64,000 nt of DNA from Trichaptum fuscoviolaceum (Eukaryota > Basidiomycota > Agaricomycetes > Hymenochaetales > Trichaptaceae): positions 2,222,156-2,286,155 of the forward strand of contig CAJSYZ010000006.1 in assembly GCA_910574455.1 (NCBI GenBank), given 5' to 3'. How positions within the stretch are numbered: the stretch's first letter is position 1; each line of letters opens with the position of its first letter. Below the pieces are notes generated by a model. That model saw nothing but the letters and a program-made list of their open reading frames with translations, did no database searches and was not told the origin of the DNA. Shown here in pieces: positions 41,501 through 52,800 of the stretch. The position numbers and the translations under genes were made by a program.

Positions 41501-42637
41501 ATCATCGGCGAACTACCAGAGTCGCAAGGTCACAATGCAATCTGTGTTACAGTCGATCGATTCAGCAAGATGATCCACCTCACGCCAATTGATACATCTC
41601 TCACAGCTGAAGGCATGGCAAAGATTTATCGGGATCAGATCTTCAGATTGCATGGTATTCCACGGAAGTTTATCCATGATCGCGGGCCGCAGTTCGAAGC
41701 CAAGTTTATGAAGGAACTCTACAAACTTGTGGGCATCGAAGCAAACTCGTCAACAGCTTTCCATCCTCAAACCGACGGACAGACAGAGCGCATTAACCAA
41801 GAAGTTGAACAATACTTGCGCATCTTCATAAACCATCGTCAGTCGGACTGGGTAGAATGGCTATCCTTGGCAGAATTCGCATACAACAATAGGGAACACT
41901 CCTCGACAAAGCAGTCACCATTCTTTGTCAACTATGGACGTCATCCGTATACAGGAACTAACCCTCGACGCGAATCCACCAATGAGTCAGCCAAGCAGTT
42001 TGCAGATCGGATGCAACAGGTTAGAGAGGAAACTCGATTGGCTCTTGAGGAGGCAGCGGCACTCATGAAGCGGTACTATGACCAACGACGCGGACCATCT
42101 CAGGAGTATAAACCGGGTGACAAAGTCATGTTAGAAGGCGTCAACATATCTTCTACACGACCCATGAAGAAGTTAGGCGATAAACGTTATGGACCCTTTG
42201 TCATTGAAAAGAAAGTTGGCAAAGCAGCGTATCGTCTGAAACTTCCACCCCATTGGAAGCGACTACATCCGGTTTTCAATGAAGTACTCCTGACGCCATA
42301 TAAGGACCCAGTCTTTCCTTCTCAGCGACGAAAGCCTCCACCTCCACCAGATCTTGTGAAAGGCATAGAGGAATGGGAAGTCGAAAAGATCCTCGACTCG
42401 CGGGTCTATTATGGCAAATTACAGTACTTGGTTCACTGGAAAGGGTATCCGGTATCGGAGCGTACTTGGGAACCTGCAGCAAATGTTAAACATGCTCAGG
42501 AAGAGGTCGAAGAATTCCATCGCTTACATCCGGGTGCTCCTCGTACGGTGACACGCACTCGTATGGTCGAGCTTCTAGACATCATGGAGAAACGAGAACC
42601 CACAGAGCCTTCTTCGCGGCTGGGACATCCGCCTTAA
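38525..42637 (+). CDS. Gypsy C pol: protease-RT-RNase H-integrase-chromodomain
   Basis: 1370 residues, fully open. Residues 1-110 are an unusual Asn/Lys/Glu/Ser-rich, AT-rich leader. The protease has ALVDSGCTG (D222). The RT has FTKLDVRWGYNNIR, MFFGLTNSPATFQ and YLDD at 567-570. RNase H has IECDSS near 714 and ERNYEIYDKELLAIM. The integrase zinc finger is H922-X6-H929...C959-X2-C962. The catalytic triad is D992, D1052 (HDRGPQF) and E1088 (DGQTER), with 35 residues between the last two. A chromodomain at about 1279-1336 has YLVHWKGYP and TWEP, binding methylated histone tails in chromoviruses. Translation probably depends on stop-restart at the ATGA. Confidence 0.95.
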   Translation: MNVVCTEDEFFESGTFYSDSFYYDDPVVNYEENQQNHKENEEKTKTTKICLVEFSCDFPINVSSRSKSPLNKNIYKEKTTPSNVDSNNCLFSSSSFNISSQSSVPEEKPKPTVEVPHPKRNRRDLPIPHTAAWVVKRLREDKLADALTVLRVWTPSCRQAEVTPELVPLINSLNHEEALAAVRSLKGNKRFIRKTGTSQLTLPVLLHRLDNLETVKVKALVDSGCTGSCINREFVEAHHIPTKKLPIPLPVYNADGTPNTNGAITEYVEIKMSIHDHSELIELAVTNLESTDLFIGYEWLKRHNPSIDWTTGEISFTRCPDDCGYIPTLGTVEDEPEADKIETLEEGDRIFFFDWEKYVSETRERRNRLRAVVQEVAADFIAEFPTVFSEEEFNHLPERRPWDHAIELTPGFVPRDCKVYPLSLKEREALDEFLEENLRSGRIRPSKSPMASPFFFIKKKDGKLRPVQDYRELNKGTIKNKYPLPLIQELIDLTKQAKFFTKLDVRWGYNNIRIKEGDEWKAAFRTWRGLFEPTVMFFGLTNSPATFQGFMNEILRDLINDGHVIVYLDDILIFTQTREHHDCLVRQVLEILRENKLCLKPEKCLFAQSSIEYLGHIIGNGEVRMDPAKVAAVKDWPEPTNKHELQQFLGFCNYYRRFILGFSHVAKPLHALTGKVEWEWGTDQKEAFDRLKQRICEEPVLAVPTDNDQFCIECDSSNFANGAILSQYINGKWRPIAFRSRALNATERNYEIYDKELLAIMDSIDEWRQYLLGARQPFQIWTDHLNLQYFKKPQKLNYRQARWVTELAEYDFKLFHKPGSQMTKADLLSRRADHKRGENDNVDVTLLKPEWFVNEVLVESLDEDFVKRIMRARSSMDRVVRLALANKEDQWEALPDGLVLRQGRIYVPRDQKLQEDIIRAHHDSRIDGHPGQYKTVELITRNYWWPGVHFDVRRYVSGCDTCQRTKPHRAKPNAPLNPNEVPSSPWEIVSVDIIGELPESQGHNAICVTVDRFSKMIHLTPIDTSLTAEGMAKIYRDQIFRLHGIPRKFIHDRGPQFEAKFMKELYKLVGIEANSSTAFHPQTDGQTERINQEVEQYLRIFINHRQSDWVEWLSLAEFAYNNREHSSTKQSPFFVNYGRHPYTGTNPRRESTNESAKQFADRMQQVREETRLALEEAAALMKRYYDQRRGPSQEYKPGDKVMLEGVNISSTRPMKKLGDKRYGPFVIEKKVGKAAYRLKLPPHWKRLHPVFNEVLLTPYKDPVFPSQRRKPPPPPDLVKGIEEWEVEKILDSRVYYGKLQYLVHWKGYPVSERTWEPAANVKHAQEEVEEFHRLHPGAPRTVTRTRMVELLDIMEKREPTEPSSRLGHPP

Positions 42638-42649
42638 AGGGGGGGGTTA
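42637..42649 (+). promoter_or_regulatory. Gypsy C polypurine tract
   Basis: AAAGGGGGGGG followed by TTA directly before the 3' LTR. This is the plus-strand primer. It overlaps the last base of the pol stop codon. Confidence 0.85.
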
Positions 42650-42990
42650 TGTCATGAACTCAATTTCCTTTTCTTTTTATTTATCTTTTCTTTTCTTTGT
42701 CATCACTTATGCATTCACGCGTAGTCATCTTCTTTTACTCATCACTGACGCTACTTAGTAATCCATGGAACCTTCTGGCATAGTAGCTTAGTAACGGGGC
42801 AGTGCGACACAGCCACACCCTGCAGTATATAAGTAGACAGCTTCGCTTTTGTTGTACTCTAGCTTTGATCTGATCTAACCTCCGGTTAGCAGTAGCTAAT
42901 ATACTTCTTTATCCCTCCAACCTTTCTTGCTGAGATTGAGTAGAGGCACAGCCCAGTGGTCGTTGTCGTCGCTGCTAGCTGTCGCTGATA
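42650..42990 (+). repeat. Gypsy C 3' LTR
   Basis: 341 bp. I find no difference from 36407-36747. Followed by the GAGAC duplicate. Confidence 0.95.
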
Positions 42991-42995
42991 GAGAC
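42991..42995. repeat. Gypsy C target-site duplication, right copy
   Basis: GAGAC, matching 36402-36406. Confidence 0.9.
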
Positions 42996-43181
42996 ATGAG
43001 GAAGAGGGAAAAGGGACTTCGGGAAAGTCCATAAGGTAAGAACCCGGGATAAATCCCGAAAGGGAGAGATCCCGAAGGGAATGCCCCGGGATATTTCCCG
43101 AGGGCAAGATATCCCGGCGGGATTCAGGGAAATCCCCGGGATGCGCCCCAAAGGGGAAGAGGGATATGTCACGTCGTGACA
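42996..43181 (-). repeat. LTR-like remnant, right part
   Basis: Continues 35730-36406 after Gypsy C. It is packed with short palindromic words of the CCCGGGAT / ATCCCG / TTCGGGAA kind. It ends CGTCGTGACA at 43181, next to the G-run read on the minus strand. Confidence 0.42.
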
Positions 43182-43544
43182 GTTGCCCCCCCTTAACGGC
43201 CGAGCCCCGTCGAGGCCAAGGTCCCGTCTGCGCATGTGCAAAGACAACGGGAGTACGGCATTGTGGACCAATGTTGTGATGAGGGAAGATATGTCAGATG
43301 TTCCCCAACATAAGACGGAGCTGGTTGTTGTCCAAGAGGAAAGGCCACAGATACCATGGAAAGGGTGTGTTTTCTTAGATTGCGCAATTCTGCTATGCGC
43401 AAGCAAATCTCCTCCGTGGATAAGAGATATGGGCAAGTCAAAGGAAGAACCAGAGTGAGCAACAACAGTTGAAAGTGCAGCCCGAATGGGGTGTACAGGC
43501 GGCGAACTATCAAATGTTGCTGCTAACCCGGCTGTCTCGAAGTT
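43182..43544 (-). other. Possible 3' internal remnant of an older Gypsy, no clear gene
   Basis: On the minus strand the G-rich tract TTAAGGGGGGGCAAC would be the polypurine tract of the remnant LTR. A short frame ends GTLASTGLGR just before it. No protein domain can be recognised, so only the position supports a Gypsy origin. Confidence 0.3.
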
Positions 43545-43849
43545 GTTGCCAGCGATCGACGAGTTTTGCGCCGATTCGAGTGAACATTGGGCGATAGCGA
43601 AGCCCCCGAGAAGATGAAGACGAAGGTGCCTTTAGTTTTGTGAAGGCTTGAATCAAGCCCGAGTTATGGTTCATGGTTTCGACAGCAGTGGCCCGGTAAT
43701 GACATGAATGTTGTCCCGAAGACGTTGCCGGCGATTGATGAGTTTTGCGTCGATTCAGGCGGGAGTTGGGCGATAGGAAAGCCCTGAAGCAGACGCAGAT
43801 GGGGGTGGTTTTGATTTTGTGAAGGCGCGAATCGATCCCAAGTTATGGG
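43545..43849 (+). repeat. Diverged two-copy repeat, period ~179 bp
   Basis: Two blocks share GTTGCC.GCGAT, GAGTTTTGCG.CGATTC, GGGCGATAG, TTTTGTGAAGGC and AGTTATGG in the same order at a 179-bp offset (43545 and 43724). Similarity is about 75 percent by eye. They sit between the LTR remnant and the satellite. Confidence 0.7.
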
Positions 43850-43875
43850 CGATCTTTTCGGCCAAAAGGGGGAAG

Positions 43876-46800
43876 GTGTGGTGATGGTGATGTCGAACCA
43901 ACAGGACCGCCGTGAGCTCAAAACTCAGCGGATCGGCGCGATTCTTGCACGTATGGAAAGAGTGCGACTGGCAGAAGAGAATGGTGTCTTGCGCGCAGAA
44001 ATCGGCCCAGTAGTTGCTTCGCAATCGTCGAAGAGAGGCGAAAATGTATGGTGAGGGTGAGGTCTGGCACTGATAACAGTCTGAAAGCCCCAAATCGTCT
44101 CCAACACAGTAAACCCCTATCCCTCACATACTCTGGTCGCCCTTGTCTCCTGGTTGAAGTTTGCCGACTCGAGCAATGCCTGCGGCACTACTGGCTCCCT
44201 CGCTGGCCCGCGCGGACGACTGGACCAAACAATCGCCGCTGCGCTACCGCCAACAGTCCTTCTTGGTGTTGCGCCTTCTGCACTGTCTCCTGGTTGGAGT
44301 TCGCCGACTCGAGCGATGCCTACGGCGGTATTGCCATCCCCGCTGGCCCGCGCGGACGACTGGAGCAAACAATCGGCGATGGGTCGCCTCCTTCGCCTTT
44401 AGCCACGATTGGCACGGTCATGTATTGCCTTCAAAGCGTCTGCGCTTGCAATCTACGGGCGCAAACCCCATTCCCGCAGTTCTCGCCGTCCTGACATGTC
44501 ACACGGACGATTGGAGCAAACAATTGGAGGTCACGAGCGGCGTCGCCAACCTCGCCCTCATCCACAACGCCCGACTACATGTATTGCCTTCAGAGCGTCT
44601 GCGCTTTCGATTGACGGCGCGCACGCCTCACACCGACGGACGATTGGAGCAAACAATCTGCAACGTTGGGCGGACTGCAGATACAAAGGTTGACGCTTGC
44701 CAATCGGACCGACAACTATGGCACTGCTGGATGAAGTTGCACCCAGTGCCATAGTGGACCTTTGCTTATGGATGCCTTTCCAACACATCCACCGATTGGA
44801 TCCCGCTCTAACTTGGAGGATATGTTGGTGGAACTGGGTAGATTGGTTGGGCGAAGTTTCAGGGCTATTGGTGCAGTACTTGCCGCTCTACATCACTTTT
44901 AGTGCTCACCATCTTGGCATTGAGTCACCCCCTCATTCCTCAACATCCATCGATTCGTTCCCGATCTCCTAGCGCACACACGTCGTTCTACACTAGGACA
45001 CACACCTCACGAAGTTTCGAATGTGGTGGTGACAGTGTGGAGCCAACAAGACCGCCGTGAGCTCAAAACTCAGCGGATCGGCGCGATTGTTGCACGTATG
45101 GAAAGGGTGCGACTCGCAGAAGAGAATGGTGTCTTGCGCGCAGAAATCGGCCCAGTAGTTGCTTCGCAATCGTCGAAGAGAGGCGAAAATGTATGGTGAG
45201 GGTGAGGTCTGGCACTGATAACAGTCTGAAAGCCCCAAATCGTCTCCAACACAGTAAACCCCTATCCCTCACATACTCTGGTCGCCCTTGTCTCCTGGTT
45301 GAAGTTTGCCGACTCGAGCAATGCCTGCGGCACTACTGGCTCCCTTGCTGGCCCGCGCGGACGACTGGACCAAACAATCGCCGCTGCGCTACCGCCAACA
45401 GTCCTTCTTGGTGTTGCGCCTTCTGCACTGTCTCCTGGTTGGAGTTCGCCGACTCGAGCGATGCCTACGGCGGTATTGCCATCCCCGCTGGCCCGCGCGG
45501 ACGACTGGAGCAAACAATCGGCGATGGGTCGCCTCCTTCGCCTTTAGCCACGATTGGCACGGTCATGTATTGCCTTCAAAGCGTCTGCGCTTGCAATCTA
45601 CGGGCGCAAACCCCATTCCCGCAGTTCTCGCCGTCCTGACATGTCACACGGACGATTGGAGCAAACAATTGGAGGTCACGAGCGGCGTCGCCAACCTCGC
45701 CCTCATCCACAATGCCCGACTACATGTATTGCCTTCAGAGCGTCTGCGCTTTCGATTGACGGCGCGCACGCCTCACACCGACGGACGATTGGAGCAAACA
45801 ATCTGCAACGTTGGGCGGACTGCAGATACAAAGGTTGACGCTTGCCAATCGGACCGACAACTATGGCACTGCTGGATGAAGTTGCACCCAGTGCCATAGT
45901 GGACCTTTGCTTATGGATGCCTTTCCAACACATCCACCGATTGGATCCCGCTCTAACTTGGAGGATATGTTGGTGGAACTGGGTAGATTGGTTGGGCGAA
46001 GTTTCAGGGCTATTGGTGCAGTACTTGCCGCTCTACATCACTTTTAGTGCTCACCATCTTGGCATTGAGTCACCCCCTCATTCCTCAACATCCATCGATT
46101 CGTTCCCGATCTCCTAGCGCACACACGTCGTTCTACACTAGGACACACACCTCACGAAGTTTCGAATGTGGTGGTGACAGTGTGGAGCCAACAAGACCGC
46201 CGTGAGCTCAAAACTCAGCGGATCGGCGCGATTGTTGCACGTATGGAAAGGGTGCGACTCGCAGAAGAGAATGGTGTCTTGCGCGCAGAAATCGGCCCAG
46301 TAGTTGCTTCGCAATCGTCGAAGAGAGGCGAAAATGTATGGTGAGGGTGAGGTCTGGCACTGATAACAGTCTGAAAGCCCCAAATCGTCTCCAACACAGT
46401 AAACCCCTATCCCTCACATACTCTGGTCGCCCTTGTCTCCTGGTTGAAGTTTGCCGACTCGAGCAATGCCTGCGGCACTACTGGCTCCCTTGCTGGCCCG
46501 CGCGGACGACTGGACCAAACAATCGCCGCTGCGCTACCGCCAACAGTCCTTCTTGGTGTTGCGCCTTCTGCACTGTCTCCTGGTTGGAGTTCGCCGACTC
46601 GAGCGATGCCTACGGCGGTATTGCCATCCCCGCTGGCCCGCGCGGACGACTGGAGCAAACAATCGGCGATGGGTCGCCTCCTTCGCCTTTAGCCACGATT
46701 GGCACGGTCATGTATTGCCTTCAAAGCGTCTGCGCTTGCAATCTACGGGCGCAAACCCCATTCCCGCAGTTCTCGCCGTCCTGACATGTCACACGGACGA

Positions 46801-49800
46801 TTGGAGCAAACAATTGGAGGTCACGAGCGGCGTCGCCAACCTCGCCCTCATCCACAACGCCCGACTACATGTATTGCCTTCAGAGCGTCTGCGCTTTCGA
46901 TTGACGGCGCGCACGCCTCACACCGACGGACGATTGGAGCAAACAATCTGCAACGTTGGGCGGACTGCAGATACAAAGGTTGACGCTTGCCAATCGGACC
47001 GACAACTATGGCACTGCTGGATGAAGTTGCACCCAGTGCCATAGTGGACCTTTGCTTATGGATGCCTTTCCAACACATCCACCGATTGGATCCCGCTCTA
47101 ACTTGGAGGATATGTTGGTGGAACTGGGTAGATTGGTTGGGCGAAGTTTCAGGGCTATTGGTGCAGTACTTGCCGCTCTACATCACTTTTAGTGCTCACC
47201 ATCTTGGCATTGAGTCACCCCCTCATTCCTCAACATCCATCGATTCGTTCCCGATCTCCTAGCGCACACACGTCGTTCTACACTAGGACACACACCTCAC
47301 GAAGTTTCGAATGTGGTGGTGACAGTGTGGAGCCAACAAGACCGCCGTGAGCTCAAAACTCAGCGGATCGGCGCGATTGTTGCACGTATGGAAAGGGTGC
47401 GACTCGCAGAAGAGAATGGTGTCTTGCGCGCAGAAATCGGCCCAGTAGTTGCTTCGCAATCGTCGAAGAGAGGCGAAAATGTATGGTGAGGGTGAGGTCT
47501 GGCACTGATAACAGTCTGAAAGCCCCAAATCGTCTCCAACACAGTAAACCCCTATCCCTCACATACTCTGGTCGCCCTTGTCTCCTGGTTGAAGTTTGCC
47601 GACTCGAGCAATGCCTGCGGCACTACTGGCTCCCTTGCTGGCCCGCGCGGACGACTGGACCAAACAATCGCCGCTGCGCTACCGCCAACAGTCCTTCTTG
47701 GTGTTGCGCCTTCTGCACTGTCTCCTGGTTGGAGTTCGCCGACTCGAGCGATGCCTACGGCGGTATTGCCATCCCCGCTGGCCCGCGCGGACGACTGGAG
47801 CAAACAATCGGCGATGGGTCGCCTCCTTCGCCTTTAGCCACGATTGGCACGGTCATGTATTGCCTTCAAAGCGTCTGCGCTTGCAATCTACGGGCGCAAA
47901 CCCCATTCCCGCAGTTCTCGCCGTCCTGACATGTCACACGGACGATTGGAGCAAACAATTGGAGGTCACGAGCGGCGTCGCCAACCTCGCCCTCATCCAC
48001 AACGCCCGACTACATGTATTGCCTTCAGAGCGTCTGCGCTTTCGATTGACGGCGCGCACGCCTCACACCGACGGACGATTGGAGCAAACAATCTGCAACG
48101 TTGGGCGGACTGCAGATACAAAGGTTGACGCTTGCCAATCGGACCGACAACTATGGCACTGCTGGATGAAGTTGCACCCAGTGCCATAGTGGACCTTTGC
48201 TTATGGATGCCTTTCCAACACATCCACCGATTGGATCCCGCTCTAACTTGGAGGATATGTTGGTGGAACTGGGTAGATTGGTTGGGCGAAGTTTCAGGGC
48301 TATTGGTGCAGTACTTGCCGCTCTACATCACTTTTAGTGCTCACCATCTTGGCATTGAGTCACCCCCTCATTCCTCAACATCCATCGATTCGTTCCCGAT
48401 CTCCTAGCGCACACACGTCGTTCTACACTAGGACACACACCTCACGAAGTTTCGAATGTGGTGGTGACAGTGTGGAGCCAACAAGACCGCCGTGAGCTCA
48501 AAACTCAGCGGATCGGCGCGATTGTTGCACGTATGGAAAGGGTGCGACTCGCAGAAGAGAATGGTGTCTTGCGCGCAGAAATCGGCCCAGTAGTTGCTTC
48601 GCAATCGTCGAAGAGAGGCGAAAATGTATGGTGAGGGTGAGGTCTGGCACTGATAACAGTCTGAAAGCCCCAAATCGTCTCCAACACAGTAAACCCCTAT
48701 CCCTCACATACTCTGGTCGCCCTTGTCTCCTGGTTGAAGTTTGCCGACTCGAGCAATGCCTGCGGCACTACTGGCTCCCTTGCTGGCCCGCGCGGACGAC
48801 TGGACCAAACAATCGCCGCTGCGCTACCGCCAACAGTCCTTCTTGGTGTTGCGCCTTCTGCACTGTCTCCTGGTTGGAGTTCGCCGACTCGAGCGATGCC
48901 TACGGCGGTATTGCCATCCCCGCTGGCCCGCGCGGACGACTGGAGCAAACAATCGGCGATGGGTCGCCTCCTTCGCCTTTAGCCACGATTGGCACGGTCA
49001 TGTATTGCCTTCAAAGCGTCTGCGCTTGCAATCTACGGGCGCAAACCCCATTCCCGCAGTTCTCGCCGTCCTGACATGTCACACGGACGATTGGAGCAAA
49101 CAATTGGAGGTCACGAGCGGCGTCGCCAACCTCGCCCTCATCCACAACGCCCGACTACATGTATTGCCTTCAGAGCGTCTGCGCTTTCGATTGACGGCGC
49201 GCACGCCTCACACCGACGGACGATTGGAGCAAACAATCTGCAACGTTGGGCGGACTGCAGATACAAAGGTTGACGCTTGCCAATCGGACCGACAACTATG
49301 GCACTGCTGGATGAAGTTGCACCCAGTGCCATAGTGGACCTTTGCTTATGGATGCCTTTCCAACACATCCACCGATTGGATCCCGCTCTAACTTGGAGGA
49401 TATGTTGGTGGAACTGGGTAGATTGGTTGGGCGAAGTTTCAGGGCTATTGGTGCAGTACTTGCCGCTCTACATCACTTTTAGTGCTCACCATCTTGGCAT
49501 TGAGTCACCCCCTCATTCCTCAACATCCATCGATTCGTTCCCGATCTCCTAGCGCACACACGTCGTTCTACACTAGGACACACACCTCACGAAGTTTCGA
49601 ATGTGGTGGTGACAGTGTGGAGCCAACAAGACCGCCGTGAGCTCAAAACTCAGCGGATCGGCGCGATTGTTGCACGTATGGAAAGGGTGCGACTCGCAGA
49701 GAGAATGGTGTCTTGCGCGCAGAAATCGGCCCAGTAGTTGCTTCGCAATCGTCGAAGAGAGGCGAAAATGTATGGTGAGGGTGAGGTCTGGCACTGATAA

Positions 49801-52800
49801 CAGTCTGAAAGCCCCAAATCGTCTCCAACACAGTAAACCCCTATCCCTCACATACTCTGGTCGCCCTTGTCTCCTGGTTGAAGTTTGCCGACTCGAGCAA
49901 TGCCTGCGGCACTACTGGCTCCCTCGCTGGCCCGCGCGGACGACTGGACCAAACAATCGCCGCTGCGCTACCGCCAACAGTCCTTCTTGGTGTTGCGCCT
50001 TCTGCACTGTCTCCTGGTTGGAGTTCGCCGACTCGAGCGATGCCTACGGCGGTATTGCCATCCCCGCTGGCCCGCGCGGACGACTGGAGCAAACAATCGG
50101 CGATGGGTCGCCTCCTTCGCCTTTAGCCACGATTGGCACGGTCATGTATTGCCTTCAAAGCGTCTGCGCTTGCAATCTACGGGCGCAAACCCCATTCCCG
50201 CAGTTCTCGCCGTCCTGACATGTCACACGGACGATTGGAGCAAACAATTGGAGGTCACGAGCGGCGTCGCCAACCTCGCCCTCATCCACAATGCCCGACT
50301 ACATGTATTGCCTTCAGAGCGTCTGCGCTTTCGATTGACGGCGCGCACGCCTCACACCGACGGACGATTGGAGCAAACAATCTGCAACGTTGGGCGGACT
50401 GCAGATACAAAGGTTGACGCTTGCCAATCGGACCGACAACTATGGCACTGCTGGATGAAGTTGCACCCAGTGCCATAGTGGACCTTTGCTTATGGATGCC
50501 TTTCCAACACATCCACCGATTGGATCCCGCTCTAACTTGGAGGATATGTTGGTGGAACTGGGTAGATTGGTTGGGCGAAGTTTCAGGGCTATTGGTGCAG
50601 TACTTGCCGCTCTACATCACTTTTAGTGCTCACCATCTTGGCATTGAGTCACCCCCTCATTCCTCAACATCCATCGATTCGTTCCCGATCTCCTAGCGCA
50701 CACACGTCGTTCTACACTAGGACACACACCTCACGAAGTTTCGAATGTGGTGGTGACAGTGTGGAGCCAACAAGACCGCCGTGAGCTCAAAACTCAGCGG
50801 ATCGGCGCGATTGTTGCACGTATGGAAAGGGTGCGACTCGCAGAAGAGAATGGTGTCTTGCGCGCAGAAATCGGCCCAGTAGTTGCTTCGCAATCGTCGA
50901 AGAGAGGCGAAAATGTATGGTGAGGGTGAGGTCTGGCACTGATAACAGTCTGAAAGCCCCAAATCGTCTCCAACACAGTAAACCCCTATCCCTCACATAC
51001 TCTGGTCGCCCTTGTCTCCTGGTTGAAGTTTGCCGACTCGAGCAATGCCTGCGGCACTACTGGCTCCCTTGCTGGCCCGCGCGGACGACTGGACCAAACA
51101 ATCGCCGCTGCGCTACCGCCAACAGTCCTTCTTGGTGTTGCGCCTTCTGCACTGTCTCCTGGTTGGAGTTCGCCGACTCGAGCGATGCCTACGGCGGTAT
51201 TGCCATCCCCGCTGGCCCGCGCGGACGACTGGAGCAAACAATCGGCGATGGGTCGCCTCCTTCGCCTTTAGCCACGATTGGCACGGTCATGTATTGCCTT
51301 CAAAGCGTCTGCGCTTGCAATCTACGGGCGCAAACCCCATTCCCGCAGTTCTCGCCGTCCTGACATGTCACACGGACGATTGGAGCAAACAATTGGAGGT
51401 CACGAGCGGCGTCGCCAACCTCGCCCTCATCCACAACGCCCGACTACATGTATTGCCTTCAGAGCGTCTGCGCTTTCGATTGACGGCGCGCACGCCTCAC
51501 ACCGACGGACGATTGGAGCAAACAATCTGCAACGTTGGGCGGACTGCAGATACAAAGGTTGACGCTTGCCAATCGGACCGACAACTATGGCACTGCTGGA
51601 TGAAGTTGCACCCAGTGCCATAGTGGACCTTTGCTTATGGATGCCTTTCCAACACATCCACCGATTGGATCCCGCTCTAACTTGGAGGATATGTTGGTGG
51701 AACTGGGTAGATTGGTTGGGCGAAGTTTCAGGGCTATTGGTGCAGTACTTGCCGCTCTACATCACTTTTAGTGCTCACCATCTTGGCATTGAGTCACCCC
51801 CTCATTCCTCAACATCCATCGATTCGTTCCCGATCTCCTAGCGCACACACGTCGTTCTACACTAGGACACACACCTCACGAAGTTTCGAATGTGGTGGTG
51901 ACAGTGTGGAGCCAACAAGACCGCCGTGAGCTCAAAACTCAGCGGATCGGCGCGATTGTTGCACGTATGGAAAGGGTGCGACTCGCAGAAGAGAATGGTG
52001 TCTTGCGCGCAGAAATCGGCCCAGTAGTTGCTTCGCAATCGTCGAAGAGAGGCGAAAATGTATGGTGAGGGTGAGGTCTGGCACTGATAACAGTCTGAAA
52101 GCCCCAAATCGTCTCCAACACAGTAAACCCCTATCCCTCACATACTCTGGTCGCCCTTGTCTCCTGGTTGAAGTTTGCCGACTCGAGCAATGCCTGCGGC
52201 ACTACTGGCTCCCTTGCTGGCCCGCGCGGACGACTGGACCAAACAATCGCCGCTGCGCTACCGCCAACAGTCCTTCTTGGTGTTGCGCCTTCTGCACTGT
52301 CTCCTGGTTGGAGTTCGCCGACTCGAGCGATGCCTACGGCGGTATTGCCATCCCCGCTGGCCCGCGCGGACGACTGGAGCAAACAATCGGCGATGGGTCG
52401 CCTCCTTCGCCTTTAGCCACGATTGGCACGGTCATGTATTGCCTTCAAAGCGTCTGCGCTTGCAATCTACGGGCGCAAACCCCATTCCCGCAGTTCTCGC
52501 CGTCCTGACATGTCACACGGACGATTGGAGCAAACAATTGGAGGTCACGAGCGGCGTCGCCAACCTCGCCCTCATCCACAACGCCCGACTACATGTATTG
52601 CCTTCAGAGCGTCTGCGCTTTCGATTGACGGCGCGCACGCCTCACACACCGACGGACGATTGGAGCAAACAATCTGCAACGTTGGGCGGACTGCAGATAC
52701 AAAGGTTGACGCTTGCCAATCGGACCGACAACTATGGCACTGCTGGATGAAGTTGCACCCAGTGCCATAGTGGACCTTTGCTTATGGATGCCTTTCCAAC

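Larger units (their letters stand above)
36407..42990 (+). mobile_element. Gypsy C: complete, young chromodomain Ty3/Gypsy (Tf1/sushi-type)
   Basis: This 6584-bp element has two 341-bp LTRs in which I find no difference, a GAGAC 5-bp target duplication, a self-primer site, intact gag and pol, and a G-rich polypurine tract. Identical LTRs imply a recent insertion, because the two are made identical at integration. All catalytic residues seen are conserved, so it could be autonomous. It inserted into an older LTR-like sequence. Confidence 0.95.

Noticed and set aside
35730..43181. Solo LTR
   Set aside because: The sequences flanking the two ends (GAGGGA left, GTTGC right) are not a target duplication.
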